Below, in pieces: positions 1-7,792 of a stretch of 64,000 bases of DNA. Location: contig NZ_LRUJ01000013.1 in NCBI RefSeq assembly GCF_001548475.1, forward strand, positions 1 through 64,000, given 5' to 3'. The translations under genes were made by a program, and so were the position numbers. This DNA is from Bordetella hinzii LMG 13501 (GTDB taxonomy: Bacteria; Pseudomonadota; Gammaproteobacteria; Burkholderiales; Burkholderiaceae_B). How positions within the stretch are numbered: position 1 is the stretch's first letter; each line of letters starts with the position of its first letter. The notes under the pieces were generated by a model that saw nothing but the letters and a program-made list of their open reading frames with translations, did no database searches and had not been told where the DNA came from.

Positions 1-185
1 GCTTGGGCGGGGCGCGGGCGCGCGCGCCCGCGCGGACAGGCGTGGCGGCGCCGCCCGGGCGCACACTCCCGGGCATGCCAGGCACCGTTGTTGTGCGTGC
101 CGCACCAGGCCGGCCCTTGCCGCCGCCCCCTTCGATCCTCTCGCCCCGCCGGCCTTTCCCATGAAGCGCGGGCGGCGCGGCAGCC

Positions 186-202
186 TGGCACAGACCTTGC
201 TT
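186..202 (+). promoter_or_regulatory. Sigma-54 (RpoN) promoter of urtABCDE
   Basis: TGGCACAGACCTTGCT matches the sigma-54 consensus TGGCAC-N5-TTGCW in all fixed positions. The GG (187-188) and GC (199-200) are separated by exactly 10 bases. Transcription should start near 212, about 115 bases before urtA. Nitrogen-scavenging transporters are classic NtrC/RpoN targets, which fits. It also argues against translating urtA from the in-frame GTG-type position near 201. Confidence 0.85.
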
Positions 203-289
203 GGCTCCCTGTGCCCGAAGCACAGGCATTGCCACCGCTGGCCTGACGCCCCGCCAAGCAAACGGTGTTGGATGTTCCACGAAAAACCC

Positions 290-306
290 GGCCGGACGGA
301 CCGGCC
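290..306. repeat. Small hairpin in the urtA leader
   Basis: GGCCGG (290-295) and CCGGCC (301-306) form a 6-bp stem with a 5-base loop, 20 bases before the urtA start. It is flanked by an A-run at 282-286, so on the minus strand it resembles a weak intrinsic terminator. On the plus strand it sits in the predicted 5' leader. Confidence 0.4.
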
Positions 307-326
307 TCTTCATCCCGGAGTCAAAC

Positions 327-1577
327 ATGCAACGCAGACTAGCCATCAAATCCCTGACCGCCGCCACGCTGCTGGCCATTTCCGGCTGGATGCCGCAGGC
401 GCTGGCGGCCGACACCATCAAGGTGGGCATTCTTCATTCGCTGTCCGGCACCATGGCCATCTCCGAGACCTCGCTCAAGGATGTGGCGCTGATGACCATC
501 GAAGAGATCAACGCCAACGGCGGCGTCATGGGCAAGAAGCTCGAACCCGTCATCGTGGACCCGGCCTCGAACTGGCCGCTGTTCGCCGAGAAAGCGCGCC
601 AGCTGCTCACGCAGGACAAGGTGGACGTCGTATTCGGCTGCTGGACCTCGGTGTCGCGCAAGTCGGTGCTGCCGGTGTTCAAGGAACTCAACGGCCTGCT
701 CTTCTATCCCGTGCAATACGAGGGTGAAGAGCTCGAGAAGAATGTCTTCTATACCGGCGCCGCCCCCAACCAGCAGGCCATCCCCGCGGTGGAATACCTG
801 ATGAGCGAAGACGGCGGCGGCGCCAAGCGCTTCGTGCTGCTGGGCACCGACTACGTCTATCCGCGCACCACCAACAAGATCCTGCGCGCCTTCCTGCACG
901 CCAAGGGCGTGAAGGACAGCGATATCGACGAGGTCTACACGCCTTTCGGCCATGCCGACTACCAGACCATCGTGGCCAACATCAAGAAGTTCGCCACCGG
1001 CGGCAAGACGGCGGTGATCTCGACCATCAATGGCGACTCCAACGTGCCGTTCTACAAGGAGCTGGGCAACGCCGGCCTGAAGGCCACCGATGTGCCTGTG
1101 GTGGCCTTCTCGGTGGGCGAGGAGGAGCTGCGCGGCGTGGACACCAAGCCGCTGGTGGGCCACCTGGCGGCCTGGAATTACTTCCAGTCCATCAAGAATC
1201 CGGCCAATGACGCCTTCGTGGCGAAGTGGAAGGCCTATGCCAAGGCCAAGAACCTGCCCAATGCCGCGACCGCCGTCACCAATGATCCGATGGAAGCCAC
1301 GTATATCGGCATCCATATGTGGAAGCAGGCGGTCGAGCAGGCCAAGACCACCAATGTGGACCAGGTGATCCAGGCCATGGGCGGCCAGAAGTTCAACGCG
1401 CCCGACGGCTACACCATCGAGATGGACAAGACCAACCACCACCTGCACAAGCCGGTCTATATCGGCGAAGTGAAGGCCGACGGCCAGTTCAACATCGTGT
1501 GGAAGAGCAAGGGTCCCATCCGCGCCCAGCCCTGGAGTCCCTACATCCCGGGCAACGAAGGCAAGCAAGGTCTTTGA
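327..1577 (+). CDS. urtA: Urea ABC transporter substrate-binding protein
   Basis: This is the periplasmic urea-binding component of the UrtABCDE importer (416 aa). The N-terminus is basic (MQRRLAIKS), followed by a hydrophobic stretch ending ALA-ADTIKVG, a normal Sec signal peptide cleaved near residue 28. The mature part begins IKVGILHSLSGTMAISE, typical of the branched-chain amino acid/urea type I binding-protein family, and carries FGCWTSVSRKSVLPVF, characteristic of UrtA/AmiC-like proteins. I chose the ATG at 327 because GGAG precedes it by a normal spacing and the longer frame would start inside the sigma-54 promoter. It is the first gene of urtABCDE. Confidence 0.95.
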   Translation: MQRRLAIKSLTAATLLAISGWMPQALAADTIKVGILHSLSGTMAISETSLKDVALMTIEEINANGGVMGKKLEPVIVDPASNWPLFAEKARQLLTQDKVDVVFGCWTSVSRKSVLPVFKELNGLLFYPVQYEGEELEKNVFYTGAAPNQQAIPAVEYLMSEDGGGAKRFVLLGTDYVYPRTTNKILRAFLHAKGVKDSDIDEVYTPFGHADYQTIVANIKKFATGGKTAVISTINGDSNVPFYKELGNAGLKATDVPVVAFSVGEEELRGVDTKPLVGHLAAWNYFQSIKNPANDAFVAKWKAYAKAKNLPNAATAVTNDPMEATYIGIHMWKQAVEQAKTTNVDQVIQAMGGQKFNAPDGYTIEMDKTNHHLHKPVYIGEVKADGQFNIVWKSKGPIRAQPWSPYIPGNEGKQGL

Positions 1578-1597
1578 TTCCAGCATAAAGGGCAGTC

Positions 1598-3217
1598 ATG
1601 CACAGAATGGTCGATTCCCTACGCCACGGCCAGCTCGCGGGCTGGCTGCTGGCCTGCCTGCTGGCCCTGGCCGCGGGCCTGGCCCGCGCCGAACCGGCCG
1701 GGCTCGATGCCCTGGCGGTGCTGGCCGGCGATGACAGCAACGCCAAGCTGCAGGTCATCGGCCAACTGGGCGGACTGCCCGACCCGCGCGCGGCCGCCGT
1801 GCTGCGCGCGCTGGGCGAAGACCGGCTCTACACCACCGATGACGGCCATGTGCTGATCGTCGCGGACGGCCAGGCGCAGGATCCCGTGACGGGCGCGCGC
1901 CAGGCCCTGCCCGCCGGCGCCCAGCCCATCGCCATCAACAATCGCCTGCGCCGCGCCATCGAGGGCGCGCAGGCCGCCTCGGCGCTGCATGCCGGCGACA
2001 GCGCGGCCCGCCTGCAGGCCGCAAAACGCCTGCAGCAGAGCAATGACGCCAGCCGCCTGCCGCTTATCGAACAGGCGCTGCGCCAGGAATCGAACGCCGA
2101 CGTGCGCGCCGCGCTCGAACTGGCCCAGGCCAAGCTGGAGCTCGCCAGCCCGGACGCCACCGTGCGTCTGCACGCGGTGCAGCTGCTGGGCAAGGCCGCC
2201 GATCCGGCCTTCCGTCCCTTGCTGGCCGCGCTGGCGGCCGAAGGCGGCGATGCCGATACCGGCGTGCGCGAAGCCGCCGCCACCGCCTTGCGCGGCATCG
2301 ACCGGCATATGGCCACCATGGAGTGGGCCGGCAACCTCTTCTACGGGCTGAGCCTGGGCAGCGTGCTGCTGCTGGCCGCGCTGGGCCTGGCCATCACCTT
2401 CGGGCTCATGGGGGTCATCAATATGGCCCACGGCGAGCTGCTGATGATAGGCGCTTACGCCACCTACCTGGTCCAGACGTTTTTCCGCGCCTGGCTGCCG
2501 GGCTGGCTGGACTGGTATGTGCTGGCGGCCCTGCCCGTGGCCTTTCTCATCGCCGCGCTGGTCGGCATGGCGCTGGAGCGCACCGTGATCCGCTGGCTGT
2601 ACGGGCGCCCGCTGGAAACCTTGCTGGCCACCTGGGGCATCAGCCTGATATTGATGCAAGCCGTGCGCAGCCTTTTCGGCGCCCAGAACGTCGAAGTCAG
2701 CAATCCCGGCTGGATGAGCGGCGGCATCACCGTGCTGGGCGGCCTGGTGCTGACCTACAACCGTATCGTCATCATCGTCTTCGCCCTGCTGGTGGTCTTC
2801 CTGGTCTGGCTGCTCCTGAACCACACCCGCCTGGGCCTGTTCGTGCGCGCCATCACCCAGAACCGCCGCATGGCCGACTGCGTGGGCGTGCCGACAGGCC
2901 GGGTGGACATGCTGGCCTTCGGCCTGGGCTCGGGCATCGCCGGCCTGGCGGGCGTGGCGCTGTCGCAGCTGGGCAATGTGGGGCCCGACCTGGGCCGCGG
3001 CTATATCGTCGACTCCTTCATGGTGGTGGTCCTGGGCGGCGTGGGCCAGCTGGCCGGCACGGTCATCGCCGCGCTGGGCCTGGGCGGCGTCAATAAATTC
3101 CTGGAGCCCTATGCCGGCGCCGTCATGGCCAAGATCACCATCCTCGTTCTCATCGTTCTCTTCGTCCAGAAGCGCCCGCAGGGCCTGTTCGCCCCGCGCG
3201 GCCGGAGCGCCGAATGA
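1598..3217 (+). CDS. urtB: Urea ABC transporter permease, long N-terminal domain
   Basis: This is an inner-membrane permease of the LivH type (539 aa). Residues 1-28 look like a signal peptide (ending ARAEPAG). About 200 residues of alanine-rich, HEAT-like helical sequence follow, predicted to lie outside the cytoplasm. The canonical permease begins near residue 240 (NLFYGLSLGSVLLLAALGLAITFGL) with the family motif GVINMAHGELLMIGAYATY. UrtB proteins are known to be longer than LivH by such an extension. An AAAGGG ribosome site precedes the ATG. It lies 20 bases after urtA and overlaps urtC by 4 bases. Confidence 0.94.
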   Translation: MHRMVDSLRHGQLAGWLLACLLALAAGLARAEPAGLDALAVLAGDDSNAKLQVIGQLGGLPDPRAAAVLRALGEDRLYTTDDGHVLIVADGQAQDPVTGARQALPAGAQPIAINNRLRRAIEGAQAASALHAGDSAARLQAAKRLQQSNDASRLPLIEQALRQESNADVRAALELAQAKLELASPDATVRLHAVQLLGKAADPAFRPLLAALAAEGGDADTGVREAAATALRGIDRHMATMEWAGNLFYGLSLGSVLLLAALGLAITFGLMGVINMAHGELLMIGAYATYLVQTFFRAWLPGWLDWYVLAALPVAFLIAALVGMALERTVIRWLYGRPLETLLATWGISLILMQAVRSLFGAQNVEVSNPGWMSGGITVLGGLVLTYNRIVIIVFALLVVFLVWLLLNHTRLGLFVRAITQNRRMADCVGVPTGRVDMLAFGLGSGIAGLAGVALSQLGNVGPDLGRGYIVDSFMVVVLGGVGQLAGTVIAALGLGGVNKFLEPYAGAVMAKITILVLIVLFVQKRPQGLFAPRGRSAE

Positions 3218-4350
3218 AGCCCGCCTCGCTCACCCTGCCCCTGCCGCCCGCCGCGCTTGCCGGCGCGCCCCGGCGCCTGTTTTCGCCGCGCGCCTGGACG
3301 GGCCTGGCCACGGCCGCCCTGGTGCTGGCCCTGCTGCCGGCGCTGAATCTCTGGTTCGCGCCGGGCCACCCCCTGCATGTCTCGGCCTATGCCGTGGCCT
3401 TGCTGGGCAAGTTCATGTGCTATGCGCTGGCCGCGCTGGCCTTGGACCTGGTCTGGGGCTACGCGGGCATCCTGTCGCTGGGCCACGGCCTGTTCTTCGC
3501 GCTGGGCGGCTACGCCCATGGCATGTATCTCATGCGGGCCATCGGCCGCGACGGCGTCTACCAGAGCGATCTGCCGGACTTCATGGTGTTCCTGAACTGG
3601 AAGGACTATCCCTGGTATTGGGCCTATACCGACCATGCCGGGTATGCCTGGCTGCTGGTGCTGCTCGTGCCCGGCGTGCTGGCCTTCGTCTTCGGCTACT
3701 TCGCCTTCCGTTCGCGCATCAAGGGGGTGTACTTCTCCATCATCACCCAGGCCCTCACCTATGCGGCCATGCTGCTCTTTTTCCGCAATGACACGGGCTT
3801 TGGCGGCAACAACGGCTTTACCGATTTCAAGCGCATCCTGGGCTACGACATCACCTCGCCCGGCACCCGCGCGGCCCTGTACTGGATTACCCTGGCCGCG
3901 CTGGGCGGCTGCCTCCTGCTGGCGCGCGCGATCACCCAGTCGCGGCTGGGACGGGTGCTTACCGCCGTGCGCGACGGCGAGGCCAGGCTGCGTTTCCTGG
4001 GCTACGAACCGCTGGGTTTCAAGCTTTTCGTCTGGACGCTGTCGGCCGTGATGTGCGGCATCGCCGGCGCCCTCTACGTGCCCCAGGTCGGCATCATCAA
4101 CCCCGGCGAAATGTCCACCGAGAACTCCATCGAAATGGTGATCTGGGTGGCCACGGGCGGGCGCGGCACGCTGATCGGGCCCATCGTCGGCGCCGGCGCC
4201 ATCAATGGCCTGAAGACCTGGTTCACCAGCGTGTTCCCGGAGTTCTGGCTCTATGCGCTGGGGCTGATCTTCGTGCTGGTCACGCTATTCCTGCCGCAGG
4301 GCCTGGTTGGCCTGGCGCGGCGCCTACTCCAACGCGGACGGCCCTCATGA
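3214..4350 (+). CDS. urtC: Urea ABC transporter permease, LivM type
   Basis: This is the second inner-membrane permease of the urea importer (378 aa), multi-spanning. Family motifs include WGYAGILSLGHGLFFALGGYAHGMYLM near residue 85 and the conserved EAA-like segment around GYEPLGFKLFVWTLSAVMCGIAGALY. The ATG overlaps the urtB stop (ATGA) and its own stop overlaps the urtD start, so the permeases and ATPases are translationally coupled. Confidence 0.95.
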   Translation: MKPASLTLPLPPAALAGAPRRLFSPRAWTGLATAALVLALLPALNLWFAPGHPLHVSAYAVALLGKFMCYALAALALDLVWGYAGILSLGHGLFFALGGYAHGMYLMRAIGRDGVYQSDLPDFMVFLNWKDYPWYWAYTDHAGYAWLLVLLVPGVLAFVFGYFAFRSRIKGVYFSIITQALTYAAMLLFFRNDTGFGGNNGFTDFKRILGYDITSPGTRAALYWITLAALGGCLLLARAITQSRLGRVLTAVRDGEARLRFLGYEPLGFKLFVWTLSAVMCGIAGALYVPQVGIINPGEMSTENSIEMVIWVATGGRGTLIGPIVGAGAINGLKTWFTSVFPEFWLYALGLIFVLVTLFLPQGLVGLARRLLQRGRPS

Positions 4351-5171
4351 GCGACAACGATCTGCAAGGCGGCTCCGGCGGCCAGGCCAGCTATGGCCGC
4401 ATCAACCCGCGCGAAGTCGATACCGCGCATGGCGCCATCCTTTACCTGGACGACATCACGGTCAGTTTCGACGGTTTCAAGGCGCTCAACGGCCTGACCC
4501 TGGACATCGGCGTGGGCGAGCTGCGCTGCATCATCGGCCCCAACGGCGCGGGCAAGACCACGATGATGGACGTCATCACCGGCAAGACGCGGCCCACGGC
4601 GGGCACGGCCTTCTTCGGCCAGAACATCGATCTCAGCACGCTGTCCGAAGCCCGCATCGCCGACGCCGGCATCGGCCGCAAATTCCAGCGGCCCACGGTG
4701 TTCGAGCAGCACAGCGTGTTCGAGAACCTGGAGCTGGCCATGAAGACGGACAAGCGTGTCTGGCCCATCCTGCGGGCGCGGCTCAACCGCGAACAGGCCG
4801 ACCGCATCGCCGCCACGCTGGACCTGATCGGCCTGGGCGGACAGGCCTCGCGCCAGGCGGGGCTGCTGTCGCACGGGCAGAAGCAATGGCTGGAGATCGG
4901 CATGCTGCTCATGCAGGAGCCGCGCCTCTTGCTGCTGGACGAACCGGTCGCCGGCATGACGGATGCCGAGACCGAACGCACCGGCGAATTGCTCAACGCC
5001 TTGCGCGGCAAGCATTCGCTCATGGTGGTCGAGCACGATATGGACTTCGTCGCGCAGATCGCCGGCCAGGGCAAGGTGACCGTGCTGCACGAAGGCTCGG
5101 TGCTGGCCGAAGGGCCGATGCAGCAGGTGCAGCAGGATCCCCGCGTGATCGAGGTCTACCTGGGACGCTGA
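4347..5171 (+). CDS. urtD: Urea ABC transporter ATP-binding protein UrtD
   Basis: This is a LivG-type cytoplasmic ATPase (274 aa). It has Walker A GPNGAGKTT, signature LSHGQKQWLEIG and Walker B LLLLDEPVAGM, followed by the H-loop VVEHDMDFV. I start it at the ATG at 4347, which overlaps the urtC stop; the frame is open further upstream, but that part is the shadow of urtC. The first 30 residues (SDNDLQGGSGGQASYGRI) form a flexible tail ahead of the ATPase core. Confidence 0.94.
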   Translation: MSDNDLQGGSGGQASYGRINPREVDTAHGAILYLDDITVSFDGFKALNGLTLDIGVGELRCIIGPNGAGKTTMMDVITGKTRPTAGTAFFGQNIDLSTLSEARIADAGIGRKFQRPTVFEQHSVFENLELAMKTDKRVWPILRARLNREQADRIAATLDLIGLGGQASRQAGLLSHGQKQWLEIGMLLMQEPRLLLLDEPVAGMTDAETERTGELLNALRGKHSLMVVEHDMDFVAQIAGQGKVTVLHEGSVLAEGPMQQVQQDPRVIEVYLGR

Positions 5172-5172
5172 C

Positions 5173-5871
5173 ATGCTCGATATCAAGAACATCCATCAAT
5201 ACTATGGCGGCAGCCACACGCTGCGCGGCATCTCCCTGTCGCTGGCGCGCGGCGAATGCACGGCCTTGCTGGGACGCAACGGCGTGGGCAAGACCACATT
5301 GCTCAAATGCCTGATGGGAGTGCTGCCGGTGGCGCGCGGCGGCATCGAGCTCGAGGGCCGGGACATCACCCGGCTGCCCCCCCACCAGCGCGCCGCGCTG
5401 GGCATGGCCTATGTGCCGCAGGGACGCGACATCTTCGCGCGGCTCACCGTCGAGGAAAACCTTCTCATGGGCATGGCCAGCCTGCCCTCGGCACGGGCGC
5501 GCCGCATCAAGGGCGAAGTGTTCGATCTCTTCCCGGTGCTCAAGAGCATGCTGGGCCGCCGCGGCGGCGACCTGTCAGGGGGGCAGCAGCAGCAGCTGGC
5601 GATCGCGCGCGCGCTGCTGGCCGAGCCCAAGGTCATCATTTTCGACGAGCCCACCGAGGGGATACAGCCGTCCATCATCAAAGACATCGGCCGGGTCATC
5701 CACCTGCTTCGCCAGCGCGGCGACATGGCCATCCTGCTGTGCGAGCAATACTTCGACTTCGCGCGCGAGCTGGCCGATCAATTCGTCGTCATGTCGCGCG
5801 GCGAAGTCGTGGCCGCCGGCGCGCGCGCCGAGATCGACGGCGAGCATGTGCGCCGGCACCTGGCGGTCTAG
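5173..5871 (+). CDS. urtE: Urea ABC transporter ATP-binding protein UrtE
   Basis: This is a LivF-type ATPase (232 aa). It has Walker A GRNGVGKTTLLK, signature LSGGQQQQLAIARALL and Walker B VIIFDEPTEGIQPS. It starts one base after the urtD stop. It is the last gene of urtABCDE and converges on the next gene: the two stop codons share the palindrome CTAG at 5868-5871. No urease genes are present in the window. Confidence 0.95.
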   Translation: MLDIKNIHQYYGGSHTLRGISLSLARGECTALLGRNGVGKTTLLKCLMGVLPVARGGIELEGRDITRLPPHQRAALGMAYVPQGRDIFARLTVEENLLMGMASLPSARARRIKGEVFDLFPVLKSMLGRRGGDLSGGQQQQLAIARALLAEPKVIIFDEPTEGIQPSIIKDIGRVIHLLRQRGDMAILLCEQYFDFARELADQFVVMSRGEVVAAGARAEIDGEHVRRHLAV

Positions 5872-6350
5872 TCGCGGAAGTTGTCGAACTGCAGGGGCAG
5901 GTCCACGTCGGTCTTGCGCAGCAGCTGCATGACGGCCTGCAGGTCGTCGCGCTTCTTGCCCGTGATGCGCAGCTTGTCGCCGTTGATCTGGCTTTCGACC
6001 TTGACCTTGCTCGCCTTGATGGCGGCCACCAGCTTCTTGGCGGTGGCCTGCTCTATCCCCTGCTTGATGGTGATCTTCTGGCGCGCGCCGCCCAGGTTTT
6101 CCAGCGGGCTGTCTTCTTCCAGGCAGCGCACGTCGATACCCCGCGCCGACAAGCGGCCGCGCAGGATATCGAGCATCTGCTTGAGCTGGAAGACGCTGGC
6201 GGCGATCTGGGTGACCACATAGCCTTCCAGCTCGAATTTGGCGTTCGAACCCTTGAAATCGAAACGGGTGGACAACTCCCGGTTGGCCTGGTCCACCGCA
6301 TTGGTCAGTTCGTGCTTGTCGACCTCGGAAACCACGTCAAAACTCGGCAT
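5868..6350 (-). CDS. YajQ family nucleotide-binding protein (DUF520)
   Basis: The protein is 160 aa, the normal family length. It begins MPSFDVVSEVDKHELTNAVDQ, almost invariant in this family, and contains STRFDFKGSNAKFELEG and the C-terminal repeat VKVESQINGDKLRITGKKRDDLQ. YajQ proteins bind nucleotides, and some bind cyclic di-GMP and affect virulence or phage host transcription; the role here cannot be read from the sequence. It stands alone, convergent with urtE and divergent from the next gene. Confidence 0.93.
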   Translation of the reverse strand: MPSFDVVSEVDKHELTNAVDQANRELSTRFDFKGSNAKFELEGYVVTQIAASVFQLKQMLDILRGRLSARGIDVRCLEEDSPLENLGGARQKITIKQGIEQATAKKLVAAIKASKVKVESQINGDKLRITGKKRDDLQAVMQLLRKTDVDLPLQFDNFRD

Positions 6351-6485
6351 GAAACAAATCCTGAAGAAATCCCTGAAACGGCCGGGCGACCTGCCCCGCC
6401 TCCTGACGGCAAGTTTAAGACGAATTCACGAGCCCTGCGCCGGCGCCGGTATGATGAGGACTTTCCTCCAGCCCGAGGCAAGCCG

Positions 6486-6953
6486 ATGGTCTACAACCTG
6501 GTGAAACTGCTGCATGTCCTGGCCATCATCTTTTGGCTGGGCGGCATGGCCTATACGCTGTTCTTCGTGCGCCCGGCCCTGGCCGGCCTGCCGCCGCCCG
6601 AAAGGCTGCGCACCCTGCGCGGCCTGCTGGCGCGCTTTCTGGGCGCCGTGCTGGCCGCCATCCTCATCGCCCTGGCCAGCGGCGCCTGGATGCTGGCCGA
6701 GGTGGCCTCCCAGGTAAGGTCCACCGGAGGCAGCCTGCGCATCCCGGCGGGCTGGCATATCATGGCCGGCCTGGGCGTGGTCATGGCGGTCATCTATTTC
6801 TATGTGCGCTATGCCCTGTTCACCCGCCTGAACGAGGCGGTCGAACGCGCCGACTGGCCCGAGGGCGCGCGGGCCGCCGGCCGGGTGCGCGCCTGGGTGG
6901 CCGTCAACCTGGCGCTGGGCGTGGTGATCGTGGCGGCCGTGACGCTCGGGTAA
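6486..6953 (+). CDS. CopD-like small integral membrane protein
   Basis: This 155-aa protein has four predicted membrane helices: residues 4-24 (VKLLHVLAIIFWLGGMAYTLF), 45-68, 88-106 and 132-152. The opening KLLHVLAIIFWLGGMAY resembles CopD/YndB-type copper-resistance or heme-linked membrane proteins. His10 and the helix spacing are compatible with that, but no function is demonstrated. TATGAT at 6450-6455 could serve as its -10 element. It ends 5 bases before the stop of the convergent lipoprotein gene. Confidence 0.7.
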   Translation: MVYNLVKLLHVLAIIFWLGGMAYTLFFVRPALAGLPPPERLRTLRGLLARFLGAVLAAILIALASGAWMLAEVASQVRSTGGSLRIPAGWHIMAGLGVVMAVIYFYVRYALFTRLNEAVERADWPEGARAAGRVRAWVAVNLALGVVIVAAVTLG

Positions 6954-6958
6954 ACAAC

Positions 6959-7666
6959 CTAGCGCGAGGGCAGCACGCCGGTCGGATCGACCGGCTTGCC
7001 GTCGCGGCGCAACTCGAAATACAGCTGGTTGGCGCTGGCATCGCTATTGCCCATTTCGGCGATTTTCTGGCCCTGCTTGACGCTCTGGCCCTGCTTGACC
7101 AGCAGCTTGCGGTTATGGGCGTAGATGGTGATGAAGGTCGCGCCATGGCGCACGATGACCAGGTTGCCATAGCCCCGCAAGCCGTTGCTGGCATAGGCGA
7201 CCGTGCCGTCGGCCGCCGCGACCACGGGCGTGCCGGCCGCGTTGGCGATGACCAGGCCATTGGAAGAAGACCCGTTATAGCCCCGCGTGAGCTTGCCTTC
7301 GGCGGGCCAGACAAGACGGATGCCACGCACCGGCGCGCCGCGCGGCGTGGCCGGCGCCTGGGCCCGCGGGGCGGGCTTGCCGCCGCCGGAGGCCGTGGTG
7401 GCGCCGCCTGGCGGCGCCACCCGCAGCAGCTGCCCCTGGTCGATCCGGTTGGCGCTGGACAGCTTGTTCCAGCGCACCAGGTCCGCCACGCTCTGGTTGT
7501 AGCGCCGCGCAATACTGGTCAGCGTCTCGCCCGACTCCACCCGGTGAAAACCCGGCTGCGCCGCCTTGCCGCCGGAGGACGATGCGCAAGCCGCCAGGAA
7601 AGCGAGCAAGGCCAGCGCGAAAATCAGGCGCAAACGCGGGAACAGGGATAGGGCGGTTCTGGACAA
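6959..7666 (-). CDS. LysM/M23-domain lipoprotein, NlpD-like, probably inactive peptidase
   Basis: This 235-aa protein has a lipoprotein signal with lipobox LAAC (lipidated Cys27). A LysM peptidoglycan-binding motif follows (FHRVESGETLTSIARRYNQSVADLVRWNKL, about 40-80), then a proline/alanine linker and a C-terminal M23/LytM fold. The zinc site is degraded: the first His/Asp motif reads GYNGSSSNG, and the HxH motif reads LYFELR, although YAHN is kept. This is the pattern of NlpD/EnvC-type amidase activators, which lack catalysis. Likely role: activation of cell-wall amidases at division. Residue losses are seen directly; the role is inferred from the family. Confidence 0.85.
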   Translation of the reverse strand: MSRTALSLFPRLRLIFALALLAFLAACASSSGGKAAQPGFHRVESGETLTSIARRYNQSVADLVRWNKLSSANRIDQGQLLRVAPPGGATTASGGGKPAPRAQAPATPRGAPVRGIRLVWPAEGKLTRGYNGSSSNGLVIANAAGTPVVAAADGTVAYASNGLRGYGNLVIVRHGATFITIYAHNRKLLVKQGQSVKQGQKIAEMGNSDASANQLYFELRRDGKPVDPTGVLPSR

Positions 7667-7739
7667 AACGTTATCGGGCAGCGAAGTGGTTGGCTTGGCA
7701 AGCGTACCAAGAAATACGGCATGCCACCCGCCGCGCTTA

Positions 7740-7772
7740 ACCCCGGATCCCTCCCGGGGCCCCGTTTTGACG
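7740..7772 (-). terminator. Weak terminator-like hairpin after the chemotaxis gene
   Basis: CCCCGG (7741-7746) and CCGGGG (7753-7758) can pair around a short loop, with GGCCCCGTTTTG continuing on the plus strand. It lies about 20-50 bases downstream of the stop of the minus-strand chemotaxis gene. There is no clear T-run on that strand, so termination is uncertain. Confidence 0.3.
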
Positions 7773-7792
7773 AAGTTTTACAGCTTTGCGCG

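Larger units (their letters stand above)
1..326. other. Upstream region of the urea transporter, no gene seen
   Basis: I see no convincing coding sequence here; the open frames at this end are short or are upstream extensions of urtA. The stretch is very GC-rich at its left edge. It holds a sigma-54 promoter (186-202) and a hairpin just before urtA (290-306). A loose NtrC-like inverted pair, GCAC at 82-85 and GTGC at 93-96, has a spacer of 7 rather than the usual 6, so it is only suggestive. Confidence 0.6.

Noticed and set aside
82-96. NtrC enhancer site upstream of urtA
   Set aside because: GCAC and GTGC are separated by 7 rather than 6 bases and flanking bases do not match; kept only as a remark.
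339-1586. Long minus-strand open frame opposite urtA
   Set aside because: It is the complement of a clear urtA gene in a GC-rich genome; its composition (His, Gly, Leu-rich) is typical of shadow frames.
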